The notes under the pieces were generated by a model. That model saw only the letters and a program-made list of their open reading frames with translations, was not told the origin of the DNA and searched no databases. Made by a program: the position numbers and the translations under genes. From the NCBI GenBank assembly GCA_002309235.1, contig DBXA01000100.1:2877-18113 (forward strand): a DNA stretch of 15,237 nucleotides. The letters run 5' to 3'. Within the stretch, counting starts at the first letter, position 1, and each line of letters starts with the position of its first letter. Shown in pieces: positions 1 to 5,993 of the stretch. The stretch comes from Christensenella sp. UBA1224. Its GTDB lineage: Bacteria; Bacillota; Clostridia; Christensenellales; Aristaeellaceae.

Positions 1-1
1 C

Positions 2-775
2 GAGATCGTGATACTCGGCTCCGGTGATATCGGCCTCATCATGGCCAGACGTATGACCTGGGAAGGCGCTAAAGTAAAGCTCGTCGCGGAGGTCATGCCC
101 TATTCCGGCGGCCTCAACAGGAACATTGTGCAATGCCTTGTGGATAACGGTATCCCGCTCAAGTTCAATCATACGGTGACGCAGGTGCTCGGCAGGGAGC
201 GCGTTGAGGGCGTTGTGGTGAGCGAGGTGGATCCCGCGACCCGCCGACCGATCCCCGGTACGGAGGAGACGATCTCCTGCGATACGCTGCTCCTTTCCGT
301 AGGTCTTATCCCCGAAAACGAGCTTTCCCTCGCTGCCGGCATCAAGATGGACCCGGTCACGAACGGAGCCGTGGTCGATGAGACCAGGCAGACCTCTATC
401 CCGGGCGTGTTTGCCTGCGGCAATGTGCTGCACGTGCATGACCTGGTGGATAATGTCTCCGCCGAAGCCGCGCTGGCAGGCGCTTTTGCGGCGAAGTATG
501 CGATAGATGGAAGCCAGACCACTGCCTGGTATGATGTGAAGGCTGTCGGCGGCGTGCGCTATACCGCCCCGCAGAAGCTTTCCGTAGGCGCGAACGGCAA
601 AGCGGAGCTCTTCTTCCGGGTTGCCAACCCCACAAAGCCTGCCTCTGTTGAGGTACGCTGCGGCGGCAAGGTGCTGGCAAAGCGCCGTAAGAACATCATG
701 ACGCCGGGTGAGATGGAAAAGATAGAGATAGAGCTTGGCGATGTGACGGGCGATGTCACCGTCACGCTGTGCTGA
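2..775 (+). CDS. NAD(P)/FAD-dependent oxidoreductase, 3' part (5' end outside window)
   Basis: The frame is open from base 2, so the gene begins upstream and only about 257 C-terminal codons are present. The visible start lies in a dinucleotide-binding Rossmann motif (ILGSGDIGLIMARR). It is followed by a beta-alpha-beta fold, a segment ending SCDTLLLSVGLIPENEL and the FAD-contacting motif IPGVFACGNVLHVHDLVDNV, typical of the pyridine nucleotide-disulfide oxidoreductase fold. The last roughly 80 residues form a beta-rich tail. In Clostridia this type of protein is encoded between a glycerol-3-phosphate dehydrogenase-like flavoprotein and a DUF1667 protein, and DUF1667 does follow here after 16 bases. 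By that context it probably passes electrons between NAD(H) and the dehydrogenase in glycerol-3-phosphate oxidation. The substrate is inferred from context only. Confidence 0.9.
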   Translation, partial: EIVILGSGDIGLIMARRMTWEGAKVKLVAEVMPYSGGLNRNIVQCLVDNGIPLKFNHTVTQVLGRERVEGVVVSEVDPATRRPIPGTEETISCDTLLLSVGLIPENELSLAAGIKMDPVTNGAVVDETRQTSIPGVFACGNVLHVHDLVDNVSAEAALAGAFAAKYAIDGSQTTAWYDVKAVGGVRYTAPQKLSVGANGKAELFFRVANPTKPASVEVRCGGKVLAKRRKNIMTPGEMEKIEIELGDVTGDVTVTLC

Positions 776-791
776 CGGGAGGGATACCTTT

Positions 792-1160
792 ATGGCAGTT
801 GAAACAAGAGATATGACGTGTACCATATGCCCCATGGGCTGCTCCCTGCACGTCACGATAGACGGGAGCGATATCACCGTAACGGGCAATACCTGCAAGC
901 GCGGTGAGAGATACGGCATACAGGAGGTCACCGCACCTATGCGCACCGTGACCACATCTGTTGTATGCAAAGGCGGGGACAGACCTCTCGTCTCGGTCAA
1001 GACGAAGGAGCAGGTGCCCAAGGAGAAGATCACACAGGTGCTTGAAGTATGCAGGAAAGCGGAGGTCACCGCACCCGTCCGGGTAGGCGATGTCATCATC
1101 TCGAATGCGGCAGGAGCGGGGAGCGACATCGTGGCTACCTGCAATGCCGACTGCATCTGA
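792..1160 (+). CDS. DUF1667 domain protein, cysteine-rich partner of the FAD oxidoreductase
   Basis: This 122-residue protein starts at ATG 792 behind GGGAGGG (778-784), which rules out the in-frame alternative starts inside the preceding gene. Near the N-terminus it has a C-x2-C-x3-C cluster (CTICPMGC) and a fourth cysteine about 20 residues on (GNTCKRGERYG), a pattern suited to an iron-sulfur cluster. The middle and C-terminal parts (EVTAPMRTVTTSV, VSVKTKEQVPK, APVRVGDVII) match my recollection of the DUF1667 family. Family members are usually the last gene in glycerol-3-phosphate dehydrogenase/FAD oxidoreductase operons, as here. An electron-transfer role is inferred; no activity is established from the sequence. 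Confidence 0.88.
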   Translation: MAVETRDMTCTICPMGCSLHVTIDGSDITVTGNTCKRGERYGIQEVTAPMRTVTTSVVCKGGDRPLVSVKTKEQVPKEKITQVLEVCRKAEVTAPVRVGDVIISNAAGAGSDIVATCNADCI

Positions 1161-1170
1161 CAGAGAAAAG

Positions 1171-1200
1171 AGGCCGCGGGCACGAATCCTGCGGCCTTTT
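1171..1200 (+). terminator. Rho-independent terminator of the oxidoreductase/DUF1667 operon
   Basis: The arm AGGCCGCGGG (1171-1180) pairs with CCTGCGGCCT (1188-1197) through a 10-bp stem containing one G-T wobble, with a 7-base loop. The run TTTT (1197-1200) follows. It lies 10 bases after the DUF1667 stop and only 20 bases before the next start codon. Confidence 0.85.
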
Positions 1201-1219
1201 GCGCAACGGAGGATAAGCT

Positions 1220-2080
1220 ATGCTTGAGATTCATGGCCTCAGCAGATGGTATGGGCGCACACCGGGCATAAACGGTATCGATATCGCTGTCGAGCCGGGC
1301 AGTGTATGCGCTGTATGCGGCGCTCCGGGTTCCGGCAAGAGCACGCTCGTGCGCGCCGTGATGGGCATTATCCGGCGCGATGCGGGCATCGTCGCGATCG
1401 ACGGCGAACCCTTCGGGAGAAGCGATGCCTACGCGCGCATGAAGGTCGGCTGCATGACGGACAACACGCTGCTGCCTCCGGATATGAGCGTACGCGATGT
1501 GATAGACCACGCGGGGCTTTTCTACGAGGAAGGCTCGCAGAACGGAACAGGCACGCTGATCCGCAGGCTTAAGATCGATCTGCGCAGAAAGTGCAGGGAG
1601 CTGTCACCTTTGGAAAGAAAGAAGGTCTGGCTTGTGATGGCGATCATGCACGCCCCGGATTACCTGATACTGGATGAGCCGACGGCGGGCTTTGATGCCA
1701 TGGAACGGGAGTTGGTGCTCGATATACTCCGCACGGAAAAGGACAGGGGAGCCGGGATACTCTTTACAACCGAAAGCATATCCGACGCCCGGAGCATAGG
1801 GGATATAGGTGTTTTCCTGGACGAAGGCAGCGCGGTCATTGCCGATGAGATGGGAAACCTCATGACAGGCGAGATAAGCCTTGTGACCCTCGAATGCGAT
1901 GACGGCGGCATAGCCGCGAGACTGGGCGGCAAAGGCATCCGGCGTGAAGGCGATACGGTGCGGTTCCTCTATGAGGGAGCACCGGATAACCTGATAAAGG
2001 AGCTTTCGGGTATATCCGTAAGGCGCCTGCTCATTGAAGAAGCGCCGGTCGCCGAGATCATCGAGTATTACTACAGGTAA
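1220..2080 (+). CDS. ABC transporter ATP-binding protein with degenerate signature and H-loop
   Basis: This 286-residue nucleotide-binding subunit of an ABC-2 type exporter starts at ATG 1220 behind CGGAGGA (1208-1214). Walker A is GAPGSGKST (residues 34-42) and Walker B is LILDEP (149-154) followed by TAGFD. The usual LSGGQ signature reads LSPLE (128-132). Where the switch histidine is expected (ILFTTH in relatives) the sequence is ILFTTE, with Glu185. The region after residue 200 is a short C-terminal extension as in bacteriocin/antibiotic-type exporters. The permease gene follows after 13 bases, so the two form one transcript. No promoter fits in the 60 bases upstream, so expression may depend on read-through of the preceding terminator. 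The substrate is unknown. Confidence 0.9.
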   Translation: MLEIHGLSRWYGRTPGINGIDIAVEPGSVCAVCGAPGSGKSTLVRAVMGIIRRDAGIVAIDGEPFGRSDAYARMKVGCMTDNTLLPPDMSVRDVIDHAGLFYEEGSQNGTGTLIRRLKIDLRRKCRELSPLERKKVWLVMAIMHAPDYLILDEPTAGFDAMERELVLDILRTEKDRGAGILFTTESISDARSIGDIGVFLDEGSAVIADEMGNLMTGEISLVTLECDDGGIAARLGGKGIRREGDTVRFLYEGAPDNLIKELSGISVRRLLIEEAPVAEIIEYYYR

Positions 2081-2093
2081 GGGAGGCGCGCTT

Positions 2094-2813
2094 GTGTACA
2101 CAAGAGGATTCCATCGCCTGAAAAAGGCATTCCTTTGGGGGATGTCGGCTGCGGTGCTTTTGATGGCCGTAAGCCGCGCACTGCCCATGCTGCCCGTGTG
2201 GCTTGGAGAGAGAACAGCTCTTCCGGCATGGCTTGCTCAGCCGGGTACCGTGACGACGGCAATACACGCGGCGTTCGCGGTATGGTGCATACTGTACGCT
2301 TGCCTCCTCGGCGCGTTGGTGCTGCACCCGGATTGGGAAAAGGGACTGCTTGAGATATATGCCATACTGCCTGTCAAGCGGAGCACCCTGGTGATCAGCC
2401 GTTTTGTGCCGGGCCTTGTCTGCACGGCATTGATGGCGCTGATCCCCGGTGCCGTTTCCCGGGCGATGAGCTGTGTGTTTGAAGGCACATTCAGGCTCGA
2501 AGGGCTGTATCCGCTGTACGGTTTGCTTTTGGCGGCTGTCGGAGCGTATTCCCTGTGCTTTTTATTGGCGGGCTTGTTCCGCGGCAAGACCTTCTGCACG
2601 CTTGCCTGCGCGGCGGTCTTTGCGGGGCTTGTATGGCTGATCTGGCAGGCTCTGATGCGTGCGGGCAATATGCAGGAGTGGATAAAGCTCCTCCTGTATG
2701 ACAGGCTGCGCATCGAAAAGATAGATTTCGGCCGCGCTTTGCTGCCGCTCGGCATCGCTGTCCTCTCTCTTTCGATGAGCCTGCTGATATGGCGAAAGCG
2801 GGAGATAACCTGA
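2094..2813 (+). CDS. ABC-2 type transporter permease, six membrane helices
   Basis: This 239-residue integral membrane protein has no recognisable name. I chose GTG 2094 because GGGAGG (2081-2086) lies 7 bases upstream; an in-frame ATG at 2034 would overlap the ATPase gene by 47 bases and has no ribosome binding site. Hydrophobic segments lie near residues 13-33, 56-77, 98-122, 138-160, 164-185 and 213-232. The loop after helix 2 (HPDWEKGLLEIYAILPVKRSTLV) resembles the cytoplasmic 'E-x-G-x-L-E-x-x-x-x-x-P' coupling segment of ABC-2 permeases. With the ATPase it forms a probable homo- or heteromeric exporter. The protein stops right after the sixth helix with a short basic tail. Confidence 0.85.
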   Translation: MYTRGFHRLKKAFLWGMSAAVLLMAVSRALPMLPVWLGERTALPAWLAQPGTVTTAIHAAFAVWCILYACLLGALVLHPDWEKGLLEIYAILPVKRSTLVISRFVPGLVCTALMALIPGAVSRAMSCVFEGTFRLEGLYPLYGLLLAAVGAYSLCFLLAGLFRGKTFCTLACAAVFAGLVWLIWQALMRAGNMQEWIKLLLYDRLRIEKIDFGRALLPLGIAVLSLSMSLLIWRKREIT

Positions 2814-2830
2814 TACGGAGGGAAGTAAGC

Positions 2831-2876
2831 AGACTGCCTCGACCGGTCTGAAAAGATCGGAAGAGGCAGTCTTTTT
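2831..2876 (+). terminator. Strong Rho-independent terminator after the ABC transporter operon
   Basis: AGACTGCCTC (2831-2840) pairs perfectly with GAGGCAGTCT (2863-2872), and the intervening bases carry an inner CCG/CGG pairing. The run TTTTT follows immediately. On the opposite strand no T run follows the stem, so it serves the rightward ABC operon rather than the leftward esterase gene. Confidence 0.88.
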
Positions 2877-2899
2877 AATTTTCCTGACGGTTTTTATCC

Positions 2900-3784
2900 T
2901 TAAAGTGTTTCCTGAATGTAGCGGAATATCTCCTCGTGCAGGGCGTTTGACCAGAAGGAGCCCTCGTGCGGGGCGTTGGTGATGCGGATCATCCGGGCAT
3001 CGTATCCGCAATCGCACAGCTTTTCGTACATCATGATGCTGTCCTCGTACAGGACCACCGGATCTGCGTCCCCGTGGATGATCAGGAACGGCGGGAAATC
3101 CTTGCCGGGCTCGACATAGTTGATGGGGCTGATGGCAGCCAGGGGCTTCAGCGTCTCAAGATCATTGCGGTCCAGCTTCTGGCCTGCAAGCGCCTCAAAG
3201 AGATTGGGCCCTTCGGGCTCAGGCATGCCGGGCTTGGGCAAATACTGCTTGGTGACCATCTTCACGAGATCCGTCGGGCCGAAGCAATCGATGACGGTCT
3301 TTACGCGGGAGGAATACTCCAGGTTATCGCCCTGGTCGTACTCCGGTCTGTCGCCGGTGACGCCGACCATGAGGGCGGTGTTCCCTCCGCTGGAGGTGCC
3401 CCACAGGCAGACTCTTTCGGGATCGATCTGATACTCCTCCGCATGGGCGCGCAGGAAGCGTATGGCGCTCTTGACATCGATGATGAAGGCAGGCGCTTTT
3501 GCCTCAAAGGCGCTGCGGTGGTTGACCGTCGCCACTACATAACCCTTGCGGGCATAGTCGGAAAGCTGCGGGATCTCAAAGTGCTGGTTGGGCTTTGTCC
3601 AGGCGGAGCCCTGGATAAAGACGATCAGGGGATAGCGCTTTGCCTCACCCGTTTCCGGCTTCATGGGCATGATGATCTGCATTTTTTGGGAAAAACCGTC
3701 GGGGCAGGCAAATTCGATATCCGGTATCATGGCGCAGATGCCTTCCATGGACGGGTTGCTGGGAAATACTTTGATTTCTTTCAT
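2900..3784 (-). CDS. Alpha/beta hydrolase, intracellular esterase of the BD-FAE/acetyl esterase type
   Basis: This 294-residue protein starts at the ATG complementary to 3782-3784, with GGAGG (3791-3795 on the complement) 6 bases ahead. The nucleophile elbow is GTSSG (residues 129-133, Ser131), the acid is Asp241 in HGDADPVV, and the base is His273 in NAPHEGSFW. The usual oxyanion-hole motif HGGxW appears as IQGSAW (57-62), with Gln in place of the first His. There is no signal peptide, so it acts in the cytoplasm. Relatives remove acetyl or feruloyl groups from oligosaccharides or cleave small esters. The gene is divergent from a glycan-related operon, which favours a deacylase role on imported sugars. 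The exact substrate is unknown. Confidence 0.87.
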   Translation of the reverse strand: MKEIKVFPSNPSMEGICAMIPDIEFACPDGFSQKMQIIMPMKPETGEAKRYPLIVFIQGSAWTKPNQHFEIPQLSDYARKGYVVATVNHRSAFEAKAPAFIIDVKSAIRFLRAHAEEYQIDPERVCLWGTSSGGNTALMVGVTGDRPEYDQGDNLEYSSRVKTVIDCFGPTDLVKMVTKQYLPKPGMPEPEGPNLFEALAGQKLDRNDLETLKPLAAISPINYVEPGKDFPPFLIIHGDADPVVLYEDSIMMYEKLCDCGYDARMIRITNAPHEGSFWSNALHEEIFRYIQETL

Positions 3785-3816
3785 TTTATACCTCCGCTTG
3801 TGGGTTCTGCGGTATT

Positions 3817-3845
3817 ATTATAACTTATTTGATAAATCAGGGCAA
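3817..3845 (-). promoter_or_regulatory. Sigma-A promoter of the esterase gene
   Basis: On the minus strand the -35 box TTGCCC (3840-3845) and the perfect -10 box TATAAT (3817-3822) are separated by 17 bases. The start codon is about 30 bases downstream of the -10 box. The spacer contains the small palindrome ATTT-GAT-AAAT (3827-3837), a possible operator. Confidence 0.72.
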
Positions 3846-3849
3846 ATAG

Positions 3850-3878
3850 TTTCTGAAAAGCCGAGGATGTGCTACAAT
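3850..3878 (+). promoter_or_regulatory. Promoter of the zinc-ribbon/TIM-barrel/PHP/DUF4091 operon
   Basis: A -10 box TACAAT (3873-3878) sits 17 bases after a weak -35 box TTTCTG (3850-3855). The -35 box lies only 4 bases from the -35 box of the divergent esterase promoter. Transcription would start near 3885, leaving a leader of only about 10 bases before the first ATG. Confidence 0.5.
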
Positions 3879-3894
3879 ATGTACGGGTGGGAAT

Positions 3895-4158
3895 ATGGAT
3901 ATGATGGCAAAATGCCCTGTATGTGAGACGAAGGGCCATCCGGCGGATATCGAAAGCTATATCGAGGAATATATCGCGTCCCTTCCCGCGGAGACAGCGG
4001 CGGACGGGCAGCTCGTTGAGGCGCGTCTAAAAAAGTGCGCCTGCTGCAAGCACAGGGCAGGGCTTTTGTGCCGCGTCTGCGGCTGCTTCGTGCAGGTGCG
4101 CGCCGCGAAGAAAAACGCCTTCTGCCCTGCGCCGGAGAGCTCTTACTGGGAGCAGTGA
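3895..4158 (+). CDS. Small cysteine-rich zinc-ribbon protein (DUF6171-like)
   Basis: This 87-residue cytoplasmic protein has nine cysteines: C-P-V-C at 7-10, C-A-C-C at 48-51, C-R-V-C-G-C at 59-64 and C77-P. The block CRVCGCFVQVRAAK followed by CP and a C-terminal Trp matches my recollection of DUF6171, a small Firmicutes family of unknown function; I cannot run a search to confirm it. Paired CxxC knuckles suggest one or two structural zinc sites. ATG 3895 fits the GGTGGG at 3886-3891; in-frame ATGs at 3901 and 3904 are equally possible starts. It is the first gene of a tight operon, with the next start 3 bases after its stop. No function is known. Confidence 0.72.
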   Translation: MDMMAKCPVCETKGHPADIESYIEEYIASLPAETAADGQLVEARLKKCACCKHRAGLLCRVCGCFVQVRAAKKNAFCPAPESSYWEQ

Positions 4159-4161
4159 AGT

Positions 4162-5181
4162 ATGAAGTATTATATATTCGGGATGGACAGGGAAGACCCG
4201 GAGAGCTGCGCGGCGCTTTACGGCGAGCTGGGCATAAACGCTGTCGTATCACCGCCTTCGAAAGAGGCGGTAAAGGCGCTTGAGAGGCGCGCGATAGAGG
4301 TCTGGCAGTGCTTCGGCGCCTTTTCCCTGGGGGACGCGCCGGAAGGAACGCTGTCTCAGGATGCGTTCGGGAACAGAAAGCCCTGGTTTTCCTCCGGCTG
4401 CCCCAATGAGGACAGCCTGTGGGAAAGAAACCTTGCCCGGGCGATCGGGAAAGCGCGGGAGACAGGCTGTACCCGTATCCTTTCGGACGGGGCGAGGTTT
4501 GCCTCTCCTGAACCGCACGGAGATATGTTTTTCTCCTGCTTCTGCCCGCGCTGCATGAAAAAAGGCGAGCTTCTCGGCTTTGATATGGAGAAGATGAAGA
4601 GGGATGTGAAGGCCTGGGGCACGCAGAAGGGGAAGACGATCCCCGTTGACTGGCTGCGTTTCAGGGAGATGTGCATAAAAGAACGCATGGATGATCTTGC
4701 ACAGGCTGCGCAAGGGGCATCCCTCCGGAGCGGAGCCTTCATCTTCCCCTTCAGTTTGGGAAAGCTGGTGGGACAGACGGGTGCTTCCGTATCCGGCCTC
4801 GATATGGCGGCGCCGATGCTCTACAGGGCTTACCGGCACAGCCCGGCCATCGCCTGCCTGAACGGGGAATACGCTTCCCTCGCGGAGGTCTTCGCAAGCA
4901 GAGGGGAAGGGGATCCCCGCTCCTGCGTTGAGAGCCTTACCGGGATGCGGCTTCCCCAAACGGATATAAGGGAGGAAGGTTTTCCGCCTGATATGATCCG
5001 GAAGGAGTCGGAAGGGTGGAAAGCTGCTTTCCCCGGTATACTTGCGCCGATACTCCAGGCGGAGGATGCGTACCTTGGAGAGACCATTCGCGCTTCAGAG
5101 CGGGGAATGGCGCAGGAGATCGGCTTTTTCGCGTATTCAAAGGAGAACATTGGATATATAGAAAACGCATTGAAAGGATGA
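4162..5181 (+). CDS. Putative TIM-barrel glycoside hydrolase-like protein
   Basis: This 339-residue soluble protein has no signal peptide and starts at ATG 4162 behind GGGAG (4148-4152). I do not recognise a numbered family. Several features recur in uncharacterised GHL-type TIM-barrel proteins: an early WQCFGAF strand (48-54), the segment SGCPNEDSLWERNLARAI (78-95), a strand ending ILSDGARF (106-113) with an acidic residue where a barrel active site would be, and the cysteine cluster CFCPRC (126-131). The cysteines may bind metal or shape a loop. It overlaps no neighbour and is followed 7 bases later by a PHP phosphatase. A cytoplasmic role on oligosaccharides or sugar derivatives is inferred from fold and operon partners only. 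Confidence 0.7.
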   Translation: MKYYIFGMDREDPESCAALYGELGINAVVSPPSKEAVKALERRAIEVWQCFGAFSLGDAPEGTLSQDAFGNRKPWFSSGCPNEDSLWERNLARAIGKARETGCTRILSDGARFASPEPHGDMFFSCFCPRCMKKGELLGFDMEKMKRDVKAWGTQKGKTIPVDWLRFREMCIKERMDDLAQAAQGASLRSGAFIFPFSLGKLVGQTGASVSGLDMAAPMLYRAYRHSPAIACLNGEYASLAEVFASRGEGDPRSCVESLTGMRLPQTDIREEGFPPDMIRKESEGWKAAFPGILAPILQAEDAYLGETIRASERGMAQEIGFFAYSKENIGYIENALKG

Positions 5182-5188
5182 TGTTCAG

Positions 5189-5971
5189 GTGGTCCTCAAG
5201 ACAAACTATCATACCCATACGCCCAGGTGCCAGCATGCAGCGGGAAGCGAAGAGGAATACGTGCTCTCGGCAATTGAAGCAGGCTTTGATACTCTCGGCT
5301 TTGCCGACCATACTCCATGGAATTACAAGGACTATGTCTCCCGCATACGCATGCGCGCCGATGAGCTGGAAGGGTATATCAAAGCCGTGCGGGAGCAGGG
5401 GGAACGGCATAAGGACCGCATCCGTGTGCTCTGCGGGCTGGAATGCGAGTATTTCCCGGAATATTTCCCGTGGATCATAGAGCAGAAGCATGCGCTGGGG
5501 CTGGATTATATCATCATGGGAAACCACTTTGATACGACGGATGAAGGGGGCTTCTATTTCGGCGCCTGTACGGAAAAGCAGCATCTGCACCGCTACGCGG
5601 ATATGGTCATAAAGGGGCTGGAGACAGGCGAGTTCATGTACCTGGCGCATCCGGACCTGTACCTGGCGCAGTACCCCGTATATGATGAGGATGCGAAGGC
5701 AGTCGCGCGGGAGCTGTGCCGCTGCGTGAAGGCTCTGGATATCCCGCTGGAGTACAACGTGCTGGGCACCCTTTACTCGGATAAGGGCCGGTTCAGAGGG
5801 CTCGGATACCCCGCTCATGCGTTCTGGGAGACGGCGGCAGAGGAAGGCGCCAAGTGCGTGATCGGCGTGGATGCGCATGATCCCAGCCATCTCAGGAATA
5901 TCGAAGGCTTCGAAAAATCGGTCAAGTATCTGGATTCGCTCCATATGGAAAGGCTTGAAAGGCTGATCTGA
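5189..5971 (+). CDS. PHP-domain phosphoesterase, histidinol-phosphatase-like
   Basis: This 260-residue protein carries the full metal-binding set of the PHP fold: YHTHT (His8, His10), ADHTPW (His41), GLECEY (Glu85), GNHF (His113), LAHPD (His154) and VDAHDP (Asp228, His230). These would hold a trinuclear metal centre for phosphate monoester hydrolysis. Length and motifs match HisJ/HisK-type histidinol phosphatases, which are often annotated from homology alone. No histidine biosynthesis gene is nearby. It sits inside a glycan-related operon, so its substrate may instead be a sugar phosphate or another small phosphomonoester. The start is GTG 5189, with AAAGGA (5173-5178) as a weak ribosome binding site overlapping the end of the preceding gene. 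Confidence 0.85.
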   Translation: MVLKTNYHTHTPRCQHAAGSEEEYVLSAIEAGFDTLGFADHTPWNYKDYVSRIRMRADELEGYIKAVREQGERHKDRIRVLCGLECEYFPEYFPWIIEQKHALGLDYIIMGNHFDTTDEGGFYFGACTEKQHLHRYADMVIKGLETGEFMYLAHPDLYLAQYPVYDEDAKAVARELCRCVKALDIPLEYNVLGTLYSDKGRFRGLGYPAHAFWETAAEEGAKCVIGVDAHDPSHLRNIEGFEKSVKYLDSLHMERLERLI

Positions 5972-5993
5972 TATCACAACAGGAGGTATCATC

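Noticed and set aside
2966..3823. Plus-strand open frame of about 285 codons opposite the esterase
   Set aside because: The minus strand has the complete catalytic triad, a ribosome binding site and a promoter. The plus frame has none of these.
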